Shown here: piece by piece, positions 1 through 6,399 of the stretch | Position numbering within the stretch: the first letter of the stretch is position 1 | How the letters are laid out: every line of letters begins with the position of its first letter | Source of the DNA: an uncultured Clostridia bacterium | GTDB lineage: Bacteria; Bacillota; Clostridia; Christensenellales; Aristaeellaceae | Reading direction: 5' to 3' | Assembly (NCBI GenBank): GCA_946409855.1 | Contig: CAMJXZ010000157.1 | Coordinates: 1-7,390, forward strand | DNA: 7,390 nt | Notes under the pieces: generated by a model | Databases searched by the model: none | What the model saw: only the letters and a program-made list of their open reading frames with translations | Told to the model about the DNA's origin: nothing | Program-made: the position numbers and the translations under genes

Positions 1-8
1 TTGAGCAT
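1..8 (-). CDS. Start of an unidentified gene downstream of ddl (partial, runs off the left edge)
   Basis: Only the start is visible: an ATG read on the minus strand at 8-6, then CTC and two further bases (Met-Leu-...). The call rests on the ribosome binding site AAGGAG at 21-16 (within AGGAAGGAG), 7 nt before the ATG, which is ideal spacing. The ATG lies 52 nt after the ddl stop with no terminator between, so it is probably the next gene of the coaX-ddl unit. Nothing can be said about its product. Confidence 0.5.
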
Positions 9-60
9 GACGATTCTCCTTCCTGATGGCCGTTTTAAAAGAGACTCCGGTATTTTTCGT

Positions 61-1269
61 TTACAGTTTCCCGGTTTTGAGCTTTCCCTTCGTGCCGCCC
101 AGCCGGACGGAATGCAGGATCTCCGAGCGGTAGGCGAAATTGTTCTGATCCTTTTCGCGCTGCGCCTGTTCGGCCAGTTCGACCATTCTGTCGATCAGAC
201 GCGCGTAGGAGACGCCCTTTTTGTCCCACAGGTAGAAAGAAAGAGACCCCGGTATGGTATTGATCTCCGTGATGTAGACTTCGTCCGTTTTCCGGTCGAT
301 CATATAATCGATGCGGACGACGCCCTTGCAGTCCAGCGCGGTAAAAATGTCCCGGGACAATTCGCGGATCCTCTGGCTGGTGTTTTCCCCAATATCCGGG
401 TTGAGGATCCGGCCCATGGAGGCCATGCCCTTGGAGGAAGAGGAGCCGCCCAGGTACTTCTGGGCGAAGTCCAGCACTTCGCCGCTGGAAAGCGGCATCT
501 CCAGCGCGGACGTTTCCGTCTCGCCGTCAAAGCCCAGTACCGAGCAGTTGATCTCAATGGGATGATCCAGCCCCTTTTCGATCAGCACCCGGCGGTCGTA
601 CTGAAACGCCAGGTCCAGCGCTTCCTTCAGCTGCGCCCGGTTTTCAGCCCAGCCCACCCCGATGGAGGACCCCAGGGCCGCGGGTTTCACGATGACCGGA
701 TAGGACAGTTCCTTTTCCGTCTGGTCAAGCACGGCTTCCGGCGCTTTTTCATACCCGGACCGGAGGGCGCTGACGCCCGGCAGCGTCGGATACCCCATCC
801 CCCGGAAGAACCGCTTCATGGTGATCTTGTCCATGCCGATGGCGGAACCTGTGATGCCGGTGGAAGTATAGGGAACGTTCGCCAGCTCCAGAAGCCCCTG
901 CATGGAGCCGTCCTCCCCGTGCATGCCGTGAAACACCGGGATAAAGCAGTCGATCCGGGCGACGACCTCCTCGGTCAGTCCCCGGAAAAGCCCCTTGCCC
1001 TGGCTGTAATGAAGCAGGGCGCCGCTTCCCGCCGTCAGATCCAGCGATACCCGCTTGAGCCCTGAGCGGTACGGGTCAAACTGGTTGTACGTCTCCAGCG
1101 AGAGCAGCTTTTCCCCCGTGTACCATTCCCCGTTCTGCGTGATGTAGACCGGGGTCACGTCGTATTTTTCCCGGTCGGCGGCGCGCATCAGCTGCAGCGC
1201 CGAAATGATGGAAACCTCGTGTTCGCAGGACCTGCTGCCGTACAGCACGCCCAGCATTTTCTTCGCCAT
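61..1269 (-). CDS. ddl: D-alanine--D-alanine ligase, ATP-grasp family
   Basis: Cytosolic enzyme joining two D-alanines with ATP to make the dipeptide that MurF adds to the peptidoglycan precursor. The 402-residue protein shows the family signatures in order: EHEVS at 16-20, the HGMHGEDGS block at 114-122 followed by QGLLE and PYT, MDK at 146-148, the ATP-grasp motif KPAALGSSIGV at 195-205, and the Mg-binding EINTIPGS at 335-342. Lys271-Tyr272 in the omega loop matches the Lys-Tyr pair of E. coli DdlB (Tyr216). This favours D-Ala over D-lactate as second substrate, since VanA-type ligases lack that Tyr. It is longer than DdlB (about 306 residues), as are many Gram-positive Ddl proteins, with a basic tail after about residue 370. 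The ATG start has AGGAAAGGG 11 nt upstream, rather distant. It follows coaX by 59 nt without a terminator, so the two are probably cotranscribed. Confidence 0.95.
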   Translation of the reverse strand: MAKKMLGVLYGSRSCEHEVSIISALQLMRAADREKYDVTPVYITQNGEWYTGEKLLSLETYNQFDPYRSGLKRVSLDLTAGSGALLHYSQGKGLFRGLTEEVVARIDCFIPVFHGMHGEDGSMQGLLELANVPYTSTGITGSAIGMDKITMKRFFRGMGYPTLPGVSALRSGYEKAPEAVLDQTEKELSYPVIVKPAALGSSIGVGWAENRAQLKEALDLAFQYDRRVLIEKGLDHPIEINCSVLGFDGETETSALEMPLSSGEVLDFAQKYLGGSSSSKGMASMGRILNPDIGENTSQRIRELSRDIFTALDCKGVVRIDYMIDRKTDEVYITEINTIPGSLSFYLWDKKGVSYARLIDRMVELAEQAQREKDQNNFAYRSEILHSVRLGGTKGKLKTGKL

Positions 1270-1328
1270 ATGGATCAGAACCCTTTCCTGTACGATGGCC
1301 GCGTTCCAGAACTAAGACCGCGGCGGGC

Positions 1329-2108
1329 TTACTCAGCCGTCATGAAATTCCGCTGGTAGATGTTGTTGAGCCCCTTCAGGGTGAGCAGCCCGTCAATTTT
1401 GGTGATCATGCCCGATTCGTCGGCGATCAGCCGGGCAAAGCCGCCGGTTGCGATCACCTGCGCGTTCGGCTCCTTCATTTCCTCCCGGATCCGGCTGATC
1501 AGGTAATTGACCTGGCCGACGTACCCGAAAAAGATGCCGGACTGCATGTTGGAGACCGTGTTTTTCCCGATGACGTGGGCCGGCTGGATCAGCTCAAAGT
1601 GCGGCAGCTTCGCGGTGCCGGAGACCAGCGCGTCGCTGGCCAGGCGGATGCCCGGGCAGATGCAGCCGCCCAGAAAGGCGCCGTCCCTGTCCAGGACGCC
1701 GAAGGTCGTAGCGGTGCCAAAGTCGATGAAGATCGCCGGGGAACCGTACTCGATCAGCGTGCCCACCGCGTTGCAGATGCGGTCGCTGCCCAGTTCCCTG
1801 GGGTTTTCGTATCGGATGTCGACGCCGGTCCTGATCCCCGGCGCGACAAAAACCGGCTCCAGCCCGAAGTAATCCCGGCACATGTGCTCCACGGTAAAAT
1901 TGATCGTCGGCACGACCGAGGACAGCATGATGCCCGTCACCGCGCCGCGGTCCACATGCCTGTTTTCAAACAGGCTGCACACCAGCACGCCCAGCTCGTC
2001 GCTGGTATAGGTCGTCTTGGTGGCCAGGCGCCAGTATTCCCGGAGCTGCTTTCCTTCAAAGACGCCGATTTTGATGTTTGTATTGCCGATATCCATCGTC
2101 AGGATCAT
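1329..2108 (-). CDS. coaX: Type III pantothenate kinase
   Basis: Phosphorylates pantothenate with ATP, the first step of coenzyme A synthesis, in the cytosol. The 259-residue length is typical of the CoaX family (ASKHA fold). Visible motifs are the N-terminal phosphate loop DIGNTNIKIGVF at 6-17, ELGSDR (family motif G.DR), then IDFGTATTF followed by LGGCICPGI, and the TAKLP segment. Type III kinases are known to need a monovalent cation such as K+ or NH4+ and to escape feedback inhibition by CoA; that is family knowledge, not visible here. The ATG start has GGAGGA at 2120-2115, 6 nt upstream. It is the first gene after the near-consensus promoter at 2235-2206 and is followed by ddl. Nothing in the sequence is unusual. 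Confidence 0.97.
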   Translation of the reverse strand: MILTMDIGNTNIKIGVFEGKQLREYWRLATKTTYTSDELGVLVCSLFENRHVDRGAVTGIMLSSVVPTINFTVEHMCRDYFGLEPVFVAPGIRTGVDIRYENPRELGSDRICNAVGTLIEYGSPAIFIDFGTATTFGVLDRDGAFLGGCICPGIRLASDALVSGTAKLPHFELIQPAHVIGKNTVSNMQSGIFFGYVGQVNYLISRIREEMKEPNAQVIATGGFARLIADESGMITKIDGLLTLKGLNNIYQRNFMTAE

Positions 2109-2201
2109 CGTCTGTCCTCCGATTCATCCGGTTTTTCAGCCGTTTTCAGGCGGGACGCGCCGCGCAGAAAACAGATGTCAGGCGTTCAGAAAACACCTTC
2201 C

Positions 2202-2214
2202 TGATATTATATCA
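2202..2214. repeat. 13-bp perfect palindrome over the coaX -10 box
   Basis: TGATATTATATCA is a perfect inverted repeat of 6-bp arms around one central base, and it fully covers the coaX TATAAT. It could be an operator for a repressor. It could equally be chance, because TATAAT-like sequence is partly self-complementary. Confidence 0.4.
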
Positions 2215-2235
2215 AACAGCGGTCCCGTTTGTCAA
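2206..2235 (-). promoter_or_regulatory. Near-consensus sigma-A promoter for coaX-ddl
   Basis: Read on the minus strand: a perfect -35 TTGACA (2235-2230), an 18-bp spacer, and a perfect -10 TATAAT (2211-2206). Transcription would start near 2199, giving a leader of about 90 nt before the coaX ATG. The -35 box begins 5 nt after the rfbC stop codon, so no room remains for a terminator between the units. Confidence 0.8.
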
Positions 2236-2240
2236 AACAA

Positions 2241-2798
2241 TTACAGGCGGAAGGCGGTTTTGATGCCCGGCCAGTTCCTGTCCTGTCCGGACAGGATCAG
2301 GGACGCGCCGCATTTGGGCCATTCGATGCCCAGGTCCGGGTCGTCAAAGGCGATGCCCGCCCCGTCCCCGGGACAGAAAAAGTCGTCGCACAGGTAGCAG
2401 ACGTCCGCCGTGTCGGAAAGCGTCAGGAACCCGTGGGCGAACCCTCTTGGGATCAGCAGCTCCAGCTTGTTTTCCTCGCTCAGAAGGACGCCGAAATGCC
2501 GGCCGAAGGCCGCGCTGTCCCGGCGCAGGTCCACGGCGACGTCGTATACCTCCCCCCGGCAGACCCGGATCAGCTTGGCCTGGGGATGCTCCTTCTGATA
2601 GTGCAGCCCCCGCAGCACCCCTTTCACGGAGCGGGACTGATTGGTCTGCACAAACGTGTAATCAAGGCCAGCTTCCGAAAGGTCCCGCCGGTGATACGTT
2701 TCCATGAAGAAGCCGCGCTCGTCCCGGTGCACTTTGGGCTCCAGCAGGCAAAGCCCCGGGATCCCGCCGGCGTTTTTGTGAATGGTCATCTGTCCCAT
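2241..2798 (-). CDS. rfbC: dTDP-4-dehydrorhamnose 3,5-epimerase
   Basis: Epimerises C3 and C5 of dTDP-4-keto-6-deoxy-D-glucose, the third step of dTDP-L-rhamnose synthesis for surface glycans. The 185-residue cupin protein matches the RmlC family throughout: DERGFFMETY near the N-terminus, QTNQSRSVKGVLRGLHYQ, DVAVDLR, LSEENKLEL, IPRGFAHGFLTLSD and DDPDLGIEWP. By comparison with the Salmonella enzyme, His66 (in RGLHYQ), Asp173 (in LSGQD) and Tyr135 (in CYLCDD) match the catalytic residues. The pair that is often Tyr-Tyr shortly after (NYY in Salmonella) is Phe-Phe here. The frame is also open to a TTG at 2804, but ATG at 2798 is preferred because the binding site is too close to the TTG. It starts 2 nt after the rfbD stop, so it is tightly coupled to rfbD. 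No rfbA or rfbB is visible. Confidence 0.95.
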   Translation of the reverse strand: MGQMTIHKNAGGIPGLCLLEPKVHRDERGFFMETYHRRDLSEAGLDYTFVQTNQSRSVKGVLRGLHYQKEHPQAKLIRVCRGEVYDVAVDLRRDSAAFGRHFGVLLSEENKLELLIPRGFAHGFLTLSDTADVCYLCDDFFCPGDGAGIAFDDPDLGIEWPKCGASLILSGQDRNWPGIKTAFRL

Positions 2799-2800
2799 GA

Positions 2801-3688
2801 TCAAAGCCCTTCCTCATTGAGATACCGCCCGAGCGCGTCCCGCCAGTCCGGAAGCGGCGCAAAACCGCTTTGGGCCAGCTTGCTCAGGTCCAGCCTGCTG
2901 TTGAGCGGGCGCGGCGCTCCCGGGTGCCCGTAAGCCTGTGTCGTCACCGGCATGACCTGCGCTTTGATCCCACACAGGCGGTACGCCTCCCGGCACAGGC
3001 CGTACCAGCTGGTGTATTCCCCGCCGCCGGACGCGTGGTAGCAACCGTACTTCTCCGTCACGATCATATCGGCCAGAAGCCCCGCCAGATCGCGGGTATA
3101 GGTCGGCCGCCCGATCTGATCGCAGACCACCCGCACCGTGCCGCGCGTCCTGCCCGCTTCCGCGACGCTCCGGATGAAATGCCGCCCGTGCCGGCCGTAC
3201 AGCCAGCTGACGCGGACGATAAAAAAGCTGTCCAGCAGTTCCTGCACGGCCCGCTCCCCCGCCAGCTTGGTTTCCCCATACACGTTGAGCGGACGGAGCC
3301 CTTCCGTATCGTCCGGCCGCCAGGGCTCCGTACCGAAGCCGTCGAACACGTAATCCGTGGAAACGTACAGCATCCGGGCGCCCAGACGCCTGCAGGCCTC
3401 CGCCACGAACCGGGTCCCTTCCGCGTTGACCGCCCGGGCGATTTGCACGGACGCTGGCTGCTGCGCCTGATCCACCTGCGTGTACGCCGCGCAGTGGAGG
3501 ACCGCTTCCGGCCGGACAAGGCCCAGCACCCGCAGGACCGTGTCCCGGTCCGTGATGTCCATCGGGGTCAGCGCCGCGCCGGCCCGCGGGGTACGGCAGG
3601 TCCCGGTCACGCTGTGGCCGCGCCGGGTCAGTTCCTCCAGCACGTCGCGGCCCAGCATGCCCGACGCGCCTGTCACCAGTATGTTCAT
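2801..3688 (-). CDS. rfbD: dTDP-4-dehydrorhamnose reductase
   Basis: Reduces dTDP-4-keto-L-rhamnose to dTDP-L-rhamnose with NAD(P)H, the last step of the pathway and just after RfbC. The 295-residue length is typical for this extended short-chain dehydrogenase. It begins with the Rossmann loop GASGMLG at 7-13, then carries CAAYTQVDQAQ (family AAYT.VD.AE), STDYVFDG at 110-117, the catalytic Tyr137 and Lys141 in YGETK, RVSWLYG, and DQIGRPTYT. Ser110/Thr111 complete the usual catalytic triad. The frame is open to 3781, but the ATG at 3688 is chosen because the Rossmann strand MNILVTG starts there and upstream codons would overlap the preceding gene by about 80 nt. Its own binding site is weak (GGGGG in the 10-nt gap after nadD-yqeK), so translational coupling is likely. 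In RmlC the same substrate chain is handled by the next gene. Confidence 0.95.
   Translation of the reverse strand: MNILVTGASGMLGRDVLEELTRRGHSVTGTCRTPRAGAALTPMDITDRDTVLRVLGLVRPEAVLHCAAYTQVDQAQQPASVQIARAVNAEGTRFVAEACRRLGARMLYVSTDYVFDGFGTEPWRPDDTEGLRPLNVYGETKLAGERAVQELLDSFFIVRVSWLYGRHGRHFIRSVAEAGRTRGTVRVVCDQIGRPTYTRDLAGLLADMIVTEKYGCYHASGGGEYTSWYGLCREAYRLCGIKAQVMPVTTQAYGHPGAPRPLNSRLDLSKLAQSGFAPLPDWRDALGRYLNEEGL
2807..2815 (-). promoter_or_regulatory. Ribosome binding site that sets the rfbC start
   Basis: GAGGAAGGG read on the minus strand, inside the last codons of rfbD (Glu-Glu-Gly). It lies about 8 nt before the ATG at 2798 but only about 2 nt before the alternative TTG at 2804, so the ATG is the likely start. 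Confidence 0.6.
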
Positions 3689-3698
3689 GCCGCCCCCG

Positions 3699-4844
3699 TC
3701 AGGAGGACGCGCCGGCCGCTTCCAGCCAGGCGATGGTCTTTTCGGAAAGCGGGTTGAAGGGCTTTCCCTGTTCCTCCACATATCGTCTGGTACATGCCAG
3801 AGACAGAAGGACGGCCGCGGGCAGATCCCGGTACGAAAGCTCCCGGAGCTCCTGAAGGCCGGGATACTCCCGCCGGCCGGGCTCCGTAGCGTCCGCCACG
3901 AAAATGCACATTTCCAAAGGGCTCATGCCCGCGCGGCCCATGGTGTGATAGGCGATGGCGTTCAGCACATCCGGATCCTCCACCCCGAAATCCCGCCGTG
4001 CCAGCACCGCCCCGGCCGGGCCATGCAGCATTTCCGGGGAGGAAAGCAGATCCGGGTCCGTGACGCCGCCGGACCGGGCCAGCGCGGTCATCTCCTCAAA
4101 GGGCAGGCATTTGGCGCAGTCGTGCAGCAGCGCCGCCCAGGAAGCCTTCTGCATCGGCAGATGATGCTTCTGCGCCAGCAGCACCGCCTGGGTCCGGACG
4201 CCCAGCGTATGGCGGAACCGTTTTTCCGTCATCAGGGAGAGGACCTTCTCCTCTGTTTCCCGTTCCTGATACAGCCCTCTTCCGGCGATATAGGCGGCCA
4301 CCGCGTCCGGGAGCCCCGCCGGATCCCGGCGCAGGGCCAGTTCCCGCTGGATAGCGCCGGAGGAAACGGGCGTTTCCTCCATCGGAAGCACGGTGACGGA
4401 CGCGCCGCGCCGGCGGGCGTTTTCCGCCAGCTCCAGGACGGGCAGCCCGTCCCTTGGGAGCACCAGGAAAGAGCACAGGGAAAACAGTTCCCGCGCGTTC
4501 TTCCAGTCCGGCAGGGTCGTGAGTTTATCCGCCCCGATGATGAAAAAAAGCTCATCCATCGGGTACCGGGCCCTGAGCACCTTCATGGTTTCCGCCGTCG
4601 GCACCCGCCGGGCTTCCCCCGCTTCCACCTCGCTGACGGAAAGGCCGGGCTGCCCCTCTGCCAACAGCCGCAGCATGGCCACACGGTCCCCCGCCGGAAC
4701 ATGGATTTTGCCCGCGTTGGGGATATCCCCGCAGGGCACCAGCAGCACCCGGTCCAACGGACCGGATTGCAGCGCCGTCCGCGCGGCCCGAAGATGCCCT
4801 TCGTGCGGCGGGTCAAACGAACCGCCGAAAATGCCCGTCCGCAT
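3699..4844 (-). CDS. nadD-yqeK: NadD-YqeK fusion: nicotinate mononucleotide adenylyltransferase with HD-domain Ap4A hydrolase
   Basis: One 381-residue frame carries two normally separate proteins. Residues 1 to about 192 are NadD, which adenylates nicotinate mononucleotide in NAD synthesis: GGSFDPPHEGH at 7-17 (nucleotidyltransferase motif), Lys46, GAD at 104-106 and DWKNARELF at 113-121. Residues about 196-381 are YqeK, an HD-domain family whose members hydrolyse diadenosine tetraphosphate to ADP: His212 in RFRHTLGV, His241-Asp242 in ALLHDCAK, His274 in HGPAG, His300 in AYHTMG and Asp318 in VADATEP. All HD metal ligands appear present. The NadD motif usually written SSTxIR reads SSGAIQ at 161-166, so its Thr and Arg are changed. 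The ATG at 4844 is chosen because the NadD strand starts there and GAGAGG lies 6 nt upstream; the longer open frame to 4943 would cover the promoter. It is the first gene of a unit with rfbD and rfbC. Confidence 0.93.
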   Translation of the reverse strand: MRTGIFGGSFDPPHEGHLRAARTALQSGPLDRVLLVPCGDIPNAGKIHVPAGDRVAMLRLLAEGQPGLSVSEVEAGEARRVPTAETMKVLRARYPMDELFFIIGADKLTTLPDWKNARELFSLCSFLVLPRDGLPVLELAENARRRGASVTVLPMEETPVSSGAIQRELALRRDPAGLPDAVAAYIAGRGLYQERETEEKVLSLMTEKRFRHTLGVRTQAVLLAQKHHLPMQKASWAALLHDCAKCLPFEEMTALARSGGVTDPDLLSSPEMLHGPAGAVLARRDFGVEDPDVLNAIAYHTMGRAGMSPLEMCIFVADATEPGRREYPGLQELRELSYRDLPAAVLLSLACTRRYVEEQGKPFNPLSEKTIAWLEAAGASS

Positions 4845-4879
4845 CTTTGACCTCTCTCCCTTCTTTTCTTCTGTGCAGT

Positions 4880-4908
4880 AGTATAACGCAAAACGGCCGG
4901 ATTGAAAA
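4880..4908 (-). promoter_or_regulatory. Predicted sigma-A promoter for nadD-yqeK-rfbD-rfbC
   Basis: Read on the minus strand: -35 TTTTCA (4908-4903, 4 of 6 consensus bases), a 17-bp spacer, -10 TATACT (4885-4880, 5 of 6). Transcription would start near 4873, leaving a leader of about 28 nt that contains the ribosome binding site of nadD. Confidence 0.6.
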
Positions 4909-5060
4909 GAGAAAAACGGCAAAAAGCAGACGGATTCTTTCATATATATTTTTCATGTGTTTTCCATCCCGTAATTCATCCAGCAAATGGCTGGCGGTGC
5001 GTTCCGCGGGCCCGGGCGCCTCGTCGTTTTCAGCCTTCTTATGTTCATATTTTGAAGAGA

Positions 5061-5090
5061 ATATGATGTAAATATGATGTAAATATGACG
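5061..5090. repeat. 11-bp tandem repeat (about 2.7 copies) upstream of the first SH3-repeat gene
   Basis: ATATGATGTAA occurs at 5061-5071 and 5072-5082, followed by a partial copy ATATGACG at 5083-5090. The 11-bp period is about one helical turn, so each copy presents the same DNA face. It directly abuts the element shared with the second SH3 gene and could be a phased protein-binding array. Confidence 0.65.
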
Positions 5091-5112
5091 AATTGTTATA
5101 ATTTCGTAACAT
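5091..5112 (+). promoter_or_regulatory. AT-rich element shared by both SH3-gene promoters, copy 1
   Basis: Reads AATTGTTA, TAATTT, C, GTAA, CAT in succession. It matches copy 2 at 6497-6520 apart from small gaps. It holds TGT-TATAAT (5094-5102), an extended -10 sequence in its own right, so it could be a distal promoter instead of an operator. TTGTTA (5093-5098) and TAACAA (5117-5122) form an inverted repeat across it. It ends 49 nt before the TG of the downstream extended -10. Confidence 0.5.
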
Positions 5113-5160
5113 TTTGTAACAAATTTTTAAACAAATTCAGTTCCATATTCAAACAAAATA

Positions 5161-5169
5161 TGATAAAAT
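5161..5169 (+). promoter_or_regulatory. Extended -10 promoter of the first SH3-repeat gene
   Basis: TG-A-TAAAAT, followed by TTTAAA, in an AT-rich context. No good -35 is seen at 17 bp (TTCCAT). The equivalent site in front of the second SH3 gene (6567-6575) stands at nearly the same distance from the shared upstream element, which is the main reason for preferring this box over TATAAT at 5097-5102. The leader would be about 155 nt. Confidence 0.5.
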
Positions 5170-5330
5170 TTAAAAGAATCTTAACATTTGGCACGGTCCC
5201 AGCGATCCGGCCGGATGTTCCGTCCCCCGATCCCCCATGCCCGGGCGGCAGCGCCGTTCATCCGATACGGTCCCGAAGACGCCCGGACAGCAGATAAACG
5301 ACCGATTTCGTTCAACTGGAGGTGTGTTTC

Positions 5331-6209
5331 ATGAAGCGATTCCCGCGTGTTCTGGCCGTGACGGCCCTGCTGGTTCTGCTGTTTAGCATGGTTCCGGCGA
5401 CGGAAACCCTCGCTGAAACGGCGAAAACGTATTATGACCTGAGCATCCGCACGGACGAGGAGAAAGCAGCGTCCCTGATGACGGTGACCGCCGGCAGCAC
5501 AAAAATGTACAATGAAAGCAACGAAGTCATCTGTACCCTGAAAAGGAATGAGAAAGTCTACTTCCTCTGGATGAGCGGCGATTACTGCTACGTGATCCGG
5601 GATAAGGCTTCCAAGGAAGGCAACCTGGGCGGATATGTGGCGCTCAGCGATCTGCAGTTTGAAAACTTCGATCTGATCATGGATTCCCTGAAGGACGATG
5701 AAATCAAAAAGTTTGCCGTCAGGGTGACGGGCGATTATGTGAACATGCGCGCCGGCATCGCCGGGACCAAGCAGCACAAGGAAATCATCAACTGGGACAG
5801 CGGCCTGCGCAAGGGCGAAACCGTCTACGCCTACCAGACCAAGAACAACTGGTACAAAGTGGTCCGGAAGAAGAAGGTCGGCGGCGTCCACCAGGTCGGC
5901 TGGGTGTGGGGCGATTTTATCGACAACGACGGCCCCAGCATCTGGCGCGACCGGTACGTGGGCGGGGTTCCGGCCACCGCCAAACCCACCGGCGCCAGCT
6001 CTTCCCTGAGCCGCACCTTCCAGGCGCAGATCGCGGTGGATCACGCCAACCTGCGCACCAACGAAAAAGGGCCCGTTCTGGGACAGTATCCGAAGGGCAC
6101 CATCGTCACGGTATACTATTACGGCGAACTGAGCGACGGCTTCGTCCACGTCAGGATCAACGGCACGGAAGGGTATATGAGCAGCAAGCTGCTCAAAAAG
6201 ATCGACTGA
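5331..6209 (+). CDS. Secreted protein with three SH3-like repeats, function unknown
   Basis: A 292-residue exported protein. The N-terminus has the pattern of a Sec signal peptide: basic MKR, a hydrophobic core at about 7-22, and a predicted signal peptidase I site after Ala28 (TLA before ET), with no lipobox Cys. Three SH3-like units follow: about 50-110 (divergent; TKMY, TLKRNEKVY, LGGYV), about 130-197 (GDYVNMRAG, LRKGETVYAYQ, NNWYKVV, GWVWGDF), and about 232-288 (HANLRTNEKGPVLGQYPKG, GTEGYMSSKLL). A Pro/Ala/Ser/Thr linker at about 213-228 separates the last. Bacterial SH3 domains of this kind commonly bind peptidoglycan, but no catalytic domain is present. The role is therefore inferred only as wall-associated binding or signalling. 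The start at 5331 has GGAGGT 7 nt upstream; the frame is open to an earlier ATG at 5322 that would overlap the binding site. A paralogue follows. Confidence 0.9.
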   Translation: MKRFPRVLAVTALLVLLFSMVPATETLAETAKTYYDLSIRTDEEKAASLMTVTAGSTKMYNESNEVICTLKRNEKVYFLWMSGDYCYVIRDKASKEGNLGGYVALSDLQFENFDLIMDSLKDDEIKKFAVRVTGDYVNMRAGIAGTKQHKEIINWDSGLRKGETVYAYQTKNNWYKVVRKKKVGGVHQVGWVWGDFIDNDGPSIWRDRYVGGVPATAKPTGASSSLSRTFQAQIAVDHANLRTNEKGPVLGQYPKGTIVTVYYYGELSDGFVHVRINGTEGYMSSKLLKKID

Positions 6210-6316
6210 CCTTCCGGCGCGCAGCGTCCGCCGCTTTGACCGATCCGGAAACCTCCGGAAGAAGAGAAGCGCGCGGTTCACAATTTGGATGAATTCCGTT
6301 CACATCTGTAACAACT

Positions 6317-6353
6317 CCGGCACGGGCTTTTCGCTCGTGCCGGTTCTTTTTTT
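6317..6353 (+). terminator. Rho-independent terminator of the first SH3-repeat gene
   Basis: CCGGCACGGGC (6317-6327) pairs with GCTCGTGCCGG (6333-6343) as an 11-bp stem with one G-U pair and a TTTTC loop. It is followed at once by TTCTTTTTTT (6344-6353). It lies 107 nt after the stop codon. The stem and T-tract make it a strong plus-strand terminator. Confidence 0.92.
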
Positions 6354-6399
6354 CCTGAAATCCGTCCGCTCCATTTCTTTGCCGTGATGCCGCGGGTTT

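Larger units (their letters stand above)
4845..5330. other. Divergent intergenic region between nadD-yqeK and the first SH3-repeat gene
   Basis: No convincing gene lies in these 486 bases. From left to right they hold the ribosome binding site and promoter of the leftward unit (up to 4908), a stretch without recognised signals (4909-5060) that is GC-rich in its right half, then a strikingly AT-rich block (5061-5190) with an 11-bp tandem repeat, a shared element and the rightward promoter. A GC-rich leader of about 150 nt follows. It contains a perfect 12-bp palindrome at 5205-5216 and possible nested RNA stems: 5241-5246 with 5281-5286, and 5254-5257 with 5267-5270. Confidence 0.7.

Noticed and set aside
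1..1065. Long plus-strand open frame of 354 codons opposite ddl
   Set aside because: It is antisense to the clearly identified ddl gene, is open only because of GC-rich codon structure, and has no recognisable domain or upstream signal that can be seen.
1270..1328. Possible terminator or promoter between coaX and ddl
   Set aside because: The 59-nt gap shows no hairpin with a T-tract and no -35/-10 pair on the minus strand, so read-through is the simplest reading.
3480..4850. Plus-strand open frame of 456 codons opposite nadD-yqeK and rfbD
   Set aside because: It is a shadow of two convincing minus-strand genes. Its composition (many Arg, Pro, Gln, His) is typical of antisense reading of GC-rich genes.
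4845..4943. Extended start for nadD-yqeK at 4943
   Set aside because: The extra 33 residues precede the conserved first strand of NadD and cover the promoter and ribosome binding site; the ATG at 4844 is well placed.
4813..5112. Minus-strand frame of 99 codons upstream of nadD, including a 48-residue version starting at 4956
   Set aside because: It would cover the predicted nadD promoter and overlap the nadD start. Its only binding-site-like sequence (GGA) is weak, and much of it is AT-rich intergenic DNA.
5205..5216. Perfect 12-bp palindrome ATCCGGCCGGAT in the first SH3 leader as an operator
   Set aside because: Short GC-rich palindromes are expected by chance in this leader, it has no counterpart in the second leader, and it offers no loop for an RNA hairpin.
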